64,000 bases of DNA from Nematostella vectensis. Lineage: Eukaryota > Cnidaria > Anthozoa > Actiniaria > Edwardsiidae. Of the stretch, positions 22,294-33,588 are shown one piece after another; positions within the stretch are counted from its first letter, which is position 1; the number at the start of each line of letters is the position of its first letter. The position numbers and the translations under genes are program-made. The notes below the pieces were generated by a model. It searched no databases. It had not been told where the DNA came from and saw nothing but the letters and a program-made list of their open reading frames with translations. Location: positions 818,699 through 882,698 of the forward strand of contig NC_064041.1 in NCBI RefSeq assembly GCF_932526225.1, read 5' to 3'.

Positions 22294-24638
22294 ATGGCGG
22301 CCACGATGTTTTTTGCTCTGTATTTAATTTTGTGTATGATCTGTACTGTTCCTCATCAAAATCTCTCAATCAATGAAATGGATTCGTCTTCGCCGAAACG
22401 CCCAAGGCAACACCAGTTCGGGGTTTTTTGCACTGTTTTCAAGCCTTTGCCAGTCTTATTGCGCTTGGTGCCATCAGGATTTCACCGATCGACGCGTTCC
22501 CTCACCAAGATATCAAAACATGGCTACACATCCCTAGCAATCCCAGGACATGATCCTCCGATTGATGTTACAATATTTATGGACATTTCTATAAACCCTG
22601 GCCCAGAAATTCACTTAGATTATTCTTCGCGACCTGCTATGGATTTGCATACAGCTTCGTACACTAAAACAACACCAACATTCTCTCGTGAGTCCCTCTA
22701 CAGTATTCGCCGCCAAATGAGAACAAGGAATCTGTTTCTGAAACCTGTTAATATCTCATTATTTTGCACACTAAAGCACCTGGGTATATTCAGATTCAGA
22801 GGGAAAAGAGCTGGAAAGAGGAAGAGATCTGAAGCTAATTTACAACTTGGGTTACAACTTCATGTCAACACCGCGATCTCAAGTGATCCTGGCCGCAACC
22901 ATTCTATTGTTCATGGAACTAAGAACAATAGCCAACACCTACCTGTGTTAATCACCACACGCCATGATAATTCGACCAGCGCCAACACTCATAATGCCAG
23001 GAACTCATCTAATCTCTTAAAAATAAATACTGGAAAAATTACACCGGACAGTGCGCCTCGATTACACTTAGCTACTTGGAATATTCGTGCCATGAACAGG
23101 AAAGCTGCATCTATCTGTGATCTTGTCATATCCAAAAGAATTGATGTCTTAGCCCTTGTTGAGACTTGGCTGACTGCTGAAAACAACTCTAAGTCTACCG
23201 TGGTTGAAGAGACAAGCACCCGGTTGCCTGTTCCTAACTGCTCAGATCCCACTGTTGCCGATGTAATAAACACTCTACGGGACTTTGACTTTATTCACCT
23301 ACCGCGTGCTGGACGAGGTGGCGGCATTGGTTTCTTTCTTAGAAAGGCTTTAAATGTTAAACCTAATACGTCGACTGTCTTTAAGGCTCTGGAATATGTT
23401 GATCTCTCTAACACTGCATCGAGCTCATCGATGCGTCTAGTCACCGTTTATAGACCTCCACCGTCTAAAGTAAACAAGCTTACTACTCGAATGTTCTTTG
23501 ATGATTTCTCTGTTCTTCTTGAACACCTTGCAATGGATCCTGGGAAACTAATTATAACAGGTGACTTTAATTTTCACATTGAAGACCCTGGTGACGCTGA
23601 TGCTGTCAGACTGTTGGATATGCTCGATGCAGCTGGATTCGAGCAAAAGGTAGTAGGTCCTACGCACAGAAAAGGCCACACCCTTGACCTAGTTGTTGTG
23701 CGGGACGGCGACTTGTCAGTGCGCAAACGTCTTGAAATCGTTGCATTCCCTAACTCTGTATCTGACCATAGTGCCATTATTTGTGATGTTGACATGCCAA
23801 AGCCATGTGCCTCCAAGAAAATACTCCATCGGCGTCCGTTACGGAAAATTAACTTCGACTCTTGGTGCAATGACATCAGGGATCCCGCCATCTACAGTTC
23901 TGCTCCGAGTGATGACTCTGACTGCAACGTCTTATGTGACCAGTATAACACTGTGCTAAACCACTTCATCGGGAAACATGCTCTTGTTCGCACTTTTTCA
24001 GTTACACTGCGACCCTATTCACCTTGGTATGATGATAGTCTTAGGTTATTGAAAAGACAGAAACGCAAAGCAGAACGGAGATACGTTTCATCGAGATTAG
24101 AAATCCACCGCCAGATGTACGAAGAGAAGTGTAGAGCTTACAGCATTGCACTGAATGTAGCTAAGCGGAACTTCTACAAGGATCAAATATCTGGTTCCAA
24201 TCAGACGCAGTTATTTCGTTTAATCGATGGCCTTTTCAGGGTGAAGCCGGTTCCGTTGCTACCATCATACGAATCACCTCAAGCTCTTGCAGAAGATTTC
24301 ATCTCATTTTTCACTACCAAGATTCAGCATTTAAAGGACAACCTACGATCATCGCCCCTGTTAACGATGGAGATGTCAGTGACGCCAGCTCAGCCACAAT
24401 GTGTGGCGTCATTCCCTGAGTTCTCTGCTGTATCAGTGAGTTATATACGTGATATTTTACAACAATCCAAGTCTAAATCGTGCATATTAGATCCTGTGCC
24501 GACAAGTGTACTAAAACAATCCATTGATGTTATTGCCCCGGCCATCACTTCCATTGTCAACGCATCTTTGTCATCTGGTGTTTTCCCTACCTCTCTCAAG
24601 GGTGGAGTGATCAACCCTTCCATCAAGAAGCAGTCTTG
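22294..24638 (+). pseudogene. L2-like ORF: 2A-like N-terminus, AP endonuclease, RT entry
   Basis: The 781-codon frame starts at ATG 22294 with a hydrophobic stretch (FFALYLILCMIC). At about residues 97-104 comes DISINPGP, close to the 2A consensus DxExNPGP. From about residue 257 the endonuclease reads LATWNIRAMN, ALVETWLT, GGIGFFLRKA, TVYRPPPSK, TGDFNFHIEDP (catalytic Asp/Asn) and VSDHSAIICDV (catalytic Asp-His). The end reaches the RT entry region (ILDPVPTSVLK) before a frameshift. The endonuclease nicks target DNA to prime reverse transcription. Confidence 0.85.
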
Positions 24639-25636
24639 ACCGCGAAGTATATCCAAACTACCGACCGATTACAAACGTTGCCTTCCTATAAAAAACACTT
24701 GAACGTGTCGCTGCTAACCAGACGATGAACTATCTTATCCCCAACGGCTTACTGGCTAAATTACAATCTGCTTACCGCCCCTTCCACAGCACAGAGACTG
24801 CTCTTCTTCGCGTCTTTAATGACATTCTGACCGCTATTGACTGCCAACAGGAAGTAGTACTTGTTCTCCTTGACCTGTCGGCTGCGTTTGACACTATAGA
24901 ACACTCGGCTCTGTTGTCGCGTATGCAACATCGTTATGGAATTAATGAGATAGCACTCCAGTGGTTCAAATCATATCTAACTGGAAGAACTCAACAAGTC
25001 CTTATAGACGGTGTTCTATCCCTCAGCCAACCACTGCGTTATGGCGTTCCTCAGAGTTCTGTACTCGGCCCGTGGTTGTTCTCTTTGTTTTTCGCGCCTA
25101 TCGAAGATGTTGTTTGTGCACATGGTCTTGGTGCGATGATGTATGCTGATGACACGCAGTTATATGTGTCCATTTGCCCGTCTGAAGATCGGTCTTCAGG
25201 TCTATCAAGGCTTGAAGTCTGTGTCAAGGATATCCTCATCTGGTGTACGTCAAATGGCCTCGCTTGTAACCCTGATAAAACGGAAATTGTACATATCTCA
25301 TCTCGATTCACGTCAACCAACATAATTCCTGAAACCGACGTTGATGGACATTTCATCAAACCAGCCCAGGCAGCACGCGACCTCGGAGTAATCATCGATT
25401 CGAGTTTATCTATGACAAAACATGTCAACAGCATCTGCAAATCAGCCTACCATTCTATAAGGAACATTGGCAGAATACGGAAATACCTTGACCGCAATAA
25501 CTGTGAGCAGCTCATTCATGCTTTCATAACTTCAAAACTAGATGCCTGTAATAGTCTTCTGTCTGGACTCCAAGAAAAAGAAATAGCCAAACTACAGCGT
25601 GTTCAGAACTCTGCCGCAAGACTAATCGTTGGTTGA
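24639..25636 (+). pseudogene. L2-like reverse transcriptase, central part
   Basis: From ATG 24725 the frame shows LQSAYRPFHSTETALL, motif A VLLDLSAAFDTIEH, YLTGRTQQVLIDG, motif B YGVPQSSVLGPWLFSL, motif C MMYADDTQLY (intact Asp pair) and CNPDKTEIVH. It ends at a frameshift near 25636. The catalytic core is intact in this piece even though the ORF is broken on both sides. Confidence 0.85.
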
Positions 25637-25983
25637 GGGACGCCATTACACCCATTCTTAAGGAACTTCACTGGCTACCTGTTGCTTCTAGAATAGACTT
25701 TAAAATTCTTTCAATCACACATAAAGCTCTCCACAACCAGGCTCCTGAATATATCACTGAACTCCTAACACCGTATACGCCATCTCGATCCCTTAGACCC
25801 GCTAACAAGAACCTTCTCGTCATTCCTAAATCACGAACAAAAACTTATGGGGACAGATCTTTTTCAAACTTTGCAGCTAAATTATGGAACTCCCTCCCCC
25901 TACACATTAGAAACACCGACTGTCTCAGCAAATTTAAATCGTCTTTAAAGACGTACTTATTTTGTAAGCACTACAACAATTGA
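25637..25983 (+). pseudogene. L2-like ORF C-terminal tail
   Basis: Resumes in another frame with PILKELHWLPVASRIDFKI, SITHKALHNQAPEYI and LWNSLPLHIR, a tail shared by many L2/CR1-like ORF2 proteins. The stop is at 25981-25983 and the 3' tail follows. Confidence 0.8.
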
Positions 25984-26029
25984 TTAGTTTTTAACCATTA
26001 GAAATATTATCATAAGTATTAGTATTAAG

Positions 26030-26336
<307 letters not shown>

Positions 26337-27772
26337 GAAGAGAATAAAAGGAGAAATACACCCAAAATAACATAAGTTTAACATATATACCTGGTGAGGT
26401 GATTACAGGGTGGATATTAACTGTTTAGTATCACCCAAGTAGTGGACTATTGCTCACCGTTCGTCATCATTAAGTGCATTTTTTACATAACAGATTTTTA
26501 CTTTTTCCTGGAAAGCTCTAGATAATTGTTCGTTAGACATTTTTTGGAGAAAATGAAACAAAGAATTTGACTTTCCTTGGATAAAAAAAACTTTCAGTCC
26601 TTGTCCATGACGATCAGCTACTCAGTGTCCCAACCAATTGGAAAAAAACTTATTGTGGGAAATCTTCCATTATCAATAAAATACCATTTGTTATCAAATA
26701 TTCTGAAAAGAACCCTGAAAAAAATCCCCTCTGAAATTAAAAGAAACAGGCAACCTAGATTTTGACAAAATAAACCCTTCTACTGCAGCTCTAAACAAGG
26801 CCATCTGCTCCAATACTAAAAGGCCATCATGTAAGACTGGAGACGAGTAATAGAGGCTGAAAAATAGGAAAACATGTATTAATAGATTATTATATGCAAT
26901 TTTATGCTTTTTTTTGTCGTAGTATTATTCGATGTAATTAGATATTTTAACAATTTATTGTACACTTTGTGTAATATTCTTTGTAAATAATATTCAGCCC
27001 TTTATAGGCTGGTAAGATATTTATGAAATCTATATCTGACACAAGCACAGCAGGTAATGTCCTACAGGTGCTGCAAAAGAAATCAAATTCCAACTATAAC
27101 TAGGATATTCCAGTGTTTGTTTGCTTTGAATAACTGACGTAGAATAGGAACTTTTTCTGCCCTCTGACAAGTTTCATTTTATAATTTTCTGAATATAATC
27201 AAATTGACAGATGTACATGTAGGCACTGATTTTATGCCGTTCATACCGGATGCAATCAGATGAATGAATCGTACGTCGAGTAAACCCCTCCAAAGCACCA
27301 GGTATTCTAACTACACGTGGTTGTCAAATAGAATTGATTATCAACTTAGTTGCACTGAAAGACTTTGCAAAGACAGGTCGCCTTATGGATGAAACTTCCA
27401 CCAAATCCCGCCGAGTGCAACGTGCCCTAAAACGACGAAAAACTAGTCGGCAGGTTAACTCGCTTCTACCTGATTACAACTTAGTTCTTACCTTTTTTTT
27501 GGCAATTTGGCGTAAAGTGATCAGCCTTTTCACTTCCCAGAGCTTTCCTTTCCCTTTAACTTGTCTTTATATGACAATAGGACTTGAATCAAGGCTCGTT
27601 AACTGATTTAATGTAGCGTAAAAGCCAACCTTCCGTCTTTACGCCATTTTATAAACAAACGCGCTGTTCGGAAAATAAGCCAATGACAGACCAGAAAAAA
27701 AAACAATCAGTTGATTGGCAAGCGCGCGAGCTCGAAAATAACATCAAAATGGCTTCCGGTTCGGTATTTCTG
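26337..27772. other. Right arm of the TIR element; no gene recognised
   Basis: Holds only short frames, for example 27334-27606 with a basic stretch RRVQRALKRRKTSRQ that could be a decayed exon. No domain can be named. The inverted end of the element closes it. Confidence 0.45.
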
Positions 27773-27852
27773 GCCATGATTCAGAAGGTTCTTGCAGGGT
27801 TACCTGGAGTGTTAAACTTAGCTGACGATATTGTTGTTTTCGGTAAAGGCTC
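27773..27852 (+). pseudogene. RT motif B/C fragment of Gypsy element 2 (continuation)
   Basis: Directly after the TIR element the sequence reads MIQKVLAGLPGVLNLADD, then IVVFGKG, the continuation of the RT broken at 20091 and containing the catalytic Asp pair. It is joined at 27852/27853 to the 3' LTR by a deletion. Confidence 0.85.
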
Positions 27853-28001
27853 GTAATGATTACGTGACAAGTGATTGTTAAGCCATATAAGGTCAAAGGT
27901 GTATACTATATAATTATCTGAATTAAAGAATAAAGTTAGTCTACAATACGAATCGAAGTGAGCAGTTGTCTTGTTACATGCCGAGCTAGAGATATTCCAA
28001 A
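27853..28001 (+). repeat. 3' LTR of Gypsy element 2, 5'-truncated
   Basis: Matches 18181-18322 with a few changes and a small insertion, lacks the first ~65 bp, and is followed by the GCGGC target duplication. Confidence 0.85.
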
Positions 28002-28006
28002 GCGGC

Positions 28007-29109
28007 TGGTAGCGTTATCAAAGGGGAGAAAGACAGCTCGAATAAAGCATCATAAAAACGACTTTTTATTAGTCAATAAAGCTCTAATTTAATAAATAAT
28101 GTGGTATCTGTTGCATGTATGGTATTTTTTTTCGACATGATGTAATAATACGGCATTTTCCGTTTTTTTGTTGTTGTGAATGGAGGCTGCTTTTGAAATT
28201 CGCGCCATTTTCCCAGTGTCAATCAGTCACTTTTGCTCCAGGCTCACTCTTTTCCTTTCTCCAAGCCCCCACTAAGTTTGTTATTGTGGATAGCAGATTC
28301 AACCAAAAGAACAGTCGCAAAACTACCCCCAAATATAGAGACCAAAGCCAGAAGTTCGGTCTTTCAGTCGATCCATAAGCAGTGCAACGGCCATTTGGAA
28401 TGGTGGCGAAATCCTTTTTGAGATCGAAGCACCCTGTTCAACACAGAACTTTCTACAGGAGACGAAAGTCGACTTAAGAGAATTAAGGATCATCAACAAG
28501 ATTACAAATCCTGTCTTGGTTCATCAAAGGAAACCTCAACGACCGAGAAGGCCAAGTTTGCTTGAAGCACTACTCACGAACCCCGAGTAATCAACAACTG
28601 ATATGTATACTTATTCACACTGAAGTTCCTCCCTCTTTTCAAGCAACTGAACCCTTCAGTCTTTTCAAATAGCTTGCGATCAAATCCCAGGAAGCCAGTC
28701 CGATGAATTTATCTATTCACTAAGTCTATTCTATTTAAAAAAAAACGAAAGGAATGTGTGCGTTTTGTAGTCTTTGTTTTGACACGCAAAGCGTTGCATT
28801 TTGTAGACAGGGCCACTCTACCAGCGTGCAGATGCAATGTGTTTGCGGTGACTCTATGAAGTTGATAAACTCACCAACTGTGTCATCTGGAAGTTTGGTG
28901 ACACACGTTTGTGTAATTATCTTTCCTCGTAATTTTGAAAAGTCATGTTTTATAAATAAAGACTACAATAGAATTATTATATTGTCTATACTGTTCAGAA
29001 TGATGCTTCATGACCTTGAATCAACTGATCACAGAGACAGTATGCTAGTGTTTGTGATGCAGCCCTGATATGATATGAAGATATTTGGCAGACATAAAGG
29101 ATTGATGGT
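28007..29109. other. No gene recognised
   Basis: Contains a 104-codon Cys-containing frame (28754-29068), but no domain, no splice context and no neighbouring element to support it. Confidence 0.4.
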
Positions 29110-29241
29110 GTGGTTTTCAAAAACCTGGGAAATACTATTTAGTTTATTTAGTACAAATAAACTGAAATGTCTTTGCTCTCTTTTGTTCTGGCTTGACTAT
29201 TACACTTAATTACATTTTATTGCACGGATTTTGAAAACCAC
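29110..29241. mobile_element. Small MITE, copy 1 (~132 bp)
   Basis: Perfect 13-bp inverted ends GTGGTTTTCAAAA/TTTTGAAAACCAC enclose TTTAGTTTATTTAGTAC and CTTGACTATTA, both shared with copy 2 at 29622. Non-coding. Confidence 0.8.
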
Positions 29242-29621
29242 TTTATACAGCTTCAAATTAAAATGCCCCTCTTTGAATCATCGCCCATGCCTCACCCAAA
29301 CAATGTTCTAGTGATCTATGTCCTGTGTAGGATTTAGGGTGGAGCATTCAGCTCATAAGCAATACTACATTTGTTGACTTGTTATGTTTTATACAGTAGC
29401 TTTGCATAAACATGTCTTTATAGAAGGGTAAGTGTACATCATCTTTTTTATTAGTCATATAATTTTTGCTTTTTGCATGATATCTATGTCAGGGCACACC
29501 CCGTTGACAATTCATGGCTATGTACTACTGAAATCTAAATCTGAAATAGACAGCAAACCAGGTTAGGACCTACTATCAAATAATAGCCCCTCTACATTTG
29601 CCTAGGTTCATAAAATGTGCA

Positions 29622-29763
29622 GAGTGGTTTTCAAAAACCCGTGAAATACCATTTAGTTTATTTAGTACTAATACACTGTAATGTCTTTGTTCTCTTTTGT
29701 TCTTGCTTGACTATTAAACATTAACAATTACATTTTGTTGCACTGGAGTTTGAAAACCTCTCT
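29622..29763. mobile_element. Small MITE, copy 2 (~142 bp)
   Basis: Same family as 29110-29241, in the same orientation, with slightly diverged ends (GAGTGGTTTTCAAA and TTTGAAAACCTCTC). Confidence 0.8.
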
Positions 29764-31288
29764 ATCTTTACAAAACACTTTTCATCATAATGCATAACAA
29801 CACATCTCGGTTTATGTATATGTTGAATATACTAAATTGGTGTGTTATTTCTGTAGTTCATGACACATCTTACCATCTATTTTGTGTAACTATTCAATAA
29901 CAAAGGCAATCTAAACTATGCAGTTTATTTTTCAATCATTGTGAAAACATTTACAAAAGATGAAACAATAAACAATCTATACAAGGGTTTTCTGATTCCT
30001 ATATTTTGAGAAAAGGGAACAAAGCCCAATACCCCTAACTCTCCTGCTTGGAATTGGGAGTTCCATCTGATATTAGGAAAATGCAGATAATAAAGTCAAG
30101 ATGATTTGATGCACCCTTGAAAATACAATATTACATCCCCATTGCTCTCGTAATCTGGATTAGCCTCCACTTCACATCTTACTTCCCCTTGAGACTTTGA
30201 GACTGCCTCCACTACAATACCAATTGTCTTGTAATGCACTGTCATCATTGTTGGTTTATATATGATACAATGTGAGGATGACCATAGGCATGCTGCCTAA
30301 TCAACTCAAACAACAAGTAGTTTTTATTAATGGTTTCATGCTTCTATTTACACTGAATTACACTATATTTAGGGAAAATCTTCAAGTACAGTGCTTACAT
30401 ACTTACTCACATTCACAATATTGTAAACTGCATAGATCAGTCTGTGCATGTACAGCACACTTGATCATGCCTAATCTAGGTATTTACAATAAACAAATAT
30501 TAACATTTGTAATGTTAGTGGAGAGCTGGCAGTAGTAGGAGTAGTGGTTTGAGGAGATGCAGAATTGGAACTTGGAACAAACTTTGGGGCTCCAAACTTT
30601 GTGCACTTGGATAGGTCTGTGATTGAAATGTAAATAGGTCAAAGGTAAAGTGACAATAAAGGAAGAAAAGCAATTATTATATTCGCTTTATTTACAACAC
30701 ATGATCTAAGTGCATCAATCAATGTTTTTACAGGCATTGGCTTATTCTATTTTTAGAAGATTTTATGCATTGCCTAACAAAACTTGAATTTCCTTTTTTT
30801 TTTACTGAGAAGCGGAATGGTTATTATGAATACCATACGAGAAAATCGATGCAACTTGGGTAAAGATTGAGTAAAGCACTTCATAAGCGGATAAAAGTCT
30901 TTGACAAATGTACAACTCTCGTGCCAAAAAGCAAAAAAACTCCTCCTTGGACGAGAAGCGAAATACGAGCGACACAAATGAAGTTGTGCGCTCGTATTTT
31001 TACGTTCACGAGGTCGGTTATCTAAAACCCGTAAGAGATTGAAATAAAAAAGAGAGAAGGGACTACCGGTTTCTCTTTTTTTCGACAATTTTGAGGATTT
31101 ATTGATAAAAAAAGCCACAAACATGCCTAAGTTCGAACGGGGAACTTTAGCACTCGCGTAGGGGAAAATTATTTCTATTTACGATTGAGATATGTCTTTT
31201 CTGCTTTAAAACATTATTCTTTTTATGCTACAGATACCGTTGCATTTTAACACGTTTCTGATAACAAAAGGACCAAATTTTTACTTAC
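29764..31288. other. Possible intronic or spacer sequence
   Basis: No long gene. On the minus strand an acceptor-like TTTCAATCACAG precedes about 110 bp (30500-30613) that reads LSKCTKFGAPKFVPSSNSA in one frame. It could be an exon following the minus-strand first exon at 31289-31462, but that frame does not match its splice phase. The minus-strand frame 30774-31124 has no recognisable content. Confidence 0.3.
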
Positions 31289-31462
31289 TTGAACTGTAGC
31301 TCGACTCATTTTCTGGTTTGTCGAGAGCTCCGTGAAACACGTCCGGACGCTTTGAAGTATCGACTCAACTGATTTGATTGACAGATTTTTCGGAGCTTTG
31401 CTAGGGAGCTCCCTTTTATAGTGCGCGTACGTGTTTAAGATATGACGTTTTTCCTCCAGCAT
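31289..31462 (-). CDS. Possible first exon of an unidentified minus-strand gene
   Basis: ATG at 31462 opens 58 codons (MLEEKRHILNTYAHYKRELP ... TNQKMSRATVQ) ending exactly at a consensus donor CAA|GTAAGTA. The peptide is hydrophilic and charged, with no domain I recognise. A single ATG, a clean frame and a strong donor make it more plausible than most short frames here. No certain second exon was found. Confidence 0.35.
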
Positions 31463-31633
31463 GGAAACGAGGCTCTATAATAAAAACAGGAGTATCTTTG
31501 ACGTTTGTTAACCAAATCATTTCAAACTTGCAGGATATGTTGGGATTCACATATAAGCATATAAGACTACACAAAAGTCACGTGACTAACACAGTATGAA
31601 AGCAAGGCTGTTTGAATTTTTTTTAAATCATTT

Positions 31634-31711
31634 TTAACAGCATAATTTTAATTATGCTGTTAAAACGAAGCTTTAGCTATAATTAAAATTATAGCTAAAG
31701 CTTCGTTTTAA
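31634..31711. repeat. Two tandem palindromes bounded by TTAA
   Basis: 31634-31663 and 31660-31711 are each near-perfect palindromes (arms of 13 and 24 bp) that begin and end with TTAA and share the middle TTAA. The second contains CGAAGCTTTAGCTATAATT and its complement. They could form cruciform or hairpin structures. Confidence 0.85.
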
Positions 31712-31899
31712 GCATTTTTAAGATGGAAAATCCATAGTGAAATACCAGTAATGATTTATTTCTGCTTTTGTAAGAGAAAGGTGGTATGACAGGCATTTAA
31801 GTATTTTGTATAAAAAAACACAGGGAGCCCAACTCAATAAAAAGATGAGAAAAACAAGGTTTTAATGACTGTACGTCAGTCTAGAGAAAATCGAGATGA

Positions 31900-32508
31900 A
31901 CACCCCAGAGGTTTACAAGATCCCAGACAGTGTCACTAGACAGGGAAACATGTTTTTTCTACAAGCAGGGTCCCACTTACCGCAAATCTCCACTATGTAA
32001 GCACAAGAGAAGCACGTCAAGCAATTCCTAAAGCTACCGAGATCAGTGGGGATGAGAAGTTAATGGTAAAGCTGTCTTCAGCTATCAATGCTAGCGATGC
32101 GCACGCTATTGATATCAAGTACCATAACAAATGCTATACAATGAAGGTGACTAATTTACTGAGACGGGAACCATGCAAGAATACCATGGAGGAAAATAAT
32201 GTCGATCCCCTCTCAAACAGGAAGTCAGTTAAGCGACTTCTATCTGATGAACTATGCGGCATTGCGTTCCATAAGCCTTTAAGTAAGAAGGAATCAGAAT
32301 GAATCTCTAAAAGAAACAAGGGATGCCTCAATATTGTCAATTAAGGAGGATCGTTCTAAAACAACTCAGCTGAAGTCTCTTTATGAAGCAGCTATTATGC
32401 TCAGGAAGTCCATCAATTAAAGCAAGCAGTGGGAACTCAGAGGGAAGCTAGATGACATCAATAAATCTCAATTGCCGATCACTGAAGGACCTAAGGACTT
32501 CGCATCAG
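31900..32508 (+). pseudogene. N-terminal exon of the CXC-family gene
   Basis: The readable part starts about 31995 with REARQAIPKATEISGDEKLM and continues AINASDAHAIDIKYHNKCY, a stretch I know from uncharacterised cnidarian proteins that later carry a CXC-like cysteine domain. A frameshift follows at about 32300, and the exon ends at a donor CAG|GTACGTA (32508/32509). The upstream part has stops. Function unknown. Confidence 0.5.
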
Positions 32509-32587
32509 GTACGTAATTATATTTAAATAAAGTTTGAACTGGAATAAGTTAGTTTGAACTAACTTTAAAAGATTCTCTTAATATCAG

Positions 32588-33423
32588 GGGGCGTTTTAAA
32601 CTCATATGCACTTCAGAGGGCTGAGTGCACTAAGCCTTGCCCAAATCACTATGTCATTGACTCTGACGCAACCAAGTAAGGAATACAAAGTCTGAGGTAA
32701 ATACTCTTGGTCCCGTCAAGACTGTCGCCCTACCAGCCTTCCATGCACTTTCTGGGTCTTACAACACCGGATCCTTTGCTTCCAAGGGAAAGCCAAAATA
32801 CTGGAAAGCATTTTGTGAAGCCAGTGAGGAGGTGCTTGCCGCGATTTCTAATCTTGGGACAGGGATCTATCCAAGTGCGCAGTCACAGCTCGCAGAAGCG
32901 AAGCTGGTATGTCAGTTCTTTTTGCCGCATGCGGAAATTGTGCAAGGCACTAAGGTGGTGGCTATTCAAGAAGAACCAGGCAAGATCGGAACGGCTGGCC
33001 CCCACATCGGCTGCCTTGAAGCAGGCCATCCTTCGATCACACTACCAGCTGCTGGTGTAGAACAACGACATAGTCGCTAACCCTGTGCTGCCATCACCAA
33101 GTGTATATGGCAGGAAGTGGCAAAACGCCAAGAAGATCTGGGTCCCTGTGATGAGAGATCTACCACCTGCACCAGATGCCATTATCCATCTAGTCAGGTG
33201 CGGGTGCGCAAAGGACAGATGTATCAATAACAAGCGTTGCAAGTACAGAAAGTCTGGTGGCGGCTTCACAGATCTGTGCAGTCGCTGTGACGATGGGGAG
33301 GAATGTGAAAACATGATAAGAGATGACATGACAGTGAAGATGAACGCTCAGATATACATAGTTATTATGAACACCCAATGTTTGGTAGCAATCATAGAAA
33401 GTAAGACATCACGGCAAGAGTAG
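32588..33423 (+). pseudogene. C-terminal part of the CXC-family gene
   Basis: After an acceptor (ATATCAG at 32587) the frames read VALPAFHALSGSYNTGSF, GKPKYWKAFCEASEEVL and PSAQSQLAEAKLVCQFFLP. A shifted frame then gives APTSAALKQAILRSHYQLL, and a final frame (33085-33423) gives YGRKWQNAKKIWVPVM, LPPAPDAIIHLVRCGC and a cysteine cluster (CGCAKDRCINNKRCKYRKSG ... CSRCDDGEECEN) resembling a tesmin/TSO1-type CXC zinc-binding motif. In relatives this cluster closes the protein. At least two frameshifts and a missing central region mark it as broken. Confidence 0.6.
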
Positions 33424-33588
33424 AGGAGACTGTTCACAGGCTTACCTTGTACAGATATGACAGTATCATTTTGATAAGAAAACATGAATTACTTGAAAGT
33501 TTTTCAAAAGAAAGAATGAAAAAAACCCCACATGATCTTATTGATTTCTGAGTTGGGCTCCCTGTGGTTTTTCAGAAAAAATACTTAA

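Larger units (their letters stand above)
31801..33584 (+). mobile_element. TTAA-flanked TIR transposon carrying a CXC-type gene family
   Basis: The unit begins GTATTTTGTATAAAAAAAC then ACAGGGAGCCCAACTCA. It ends with the reverse complement of a closely matching 36-mer (about 32 of 36 identical). TTAA lies immediately outside both ends (31797-31800 and 33585-33588), the target-site pattern of Kolobok and piggyBac elements. Inside is a two-exon remnant of a cysteine-rich protein family common in cnidarian genomes, with its middle deleted. Whether that protein is the element's own transposition protein or cargo is not known to me. Confidence 0.7.

Noticed and set aside
22989-23273. Minus-strand open frame opposite the L2-like endonuclease
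   Set aside because: Shadow of the plus-strand endonuclease frame; no motif of its own.
30774-31124. 116-codon minus-strand frame
   Set aside because: Low-complexity Lys/Phe-rich translation of AT-rich DNA; no supporting context.
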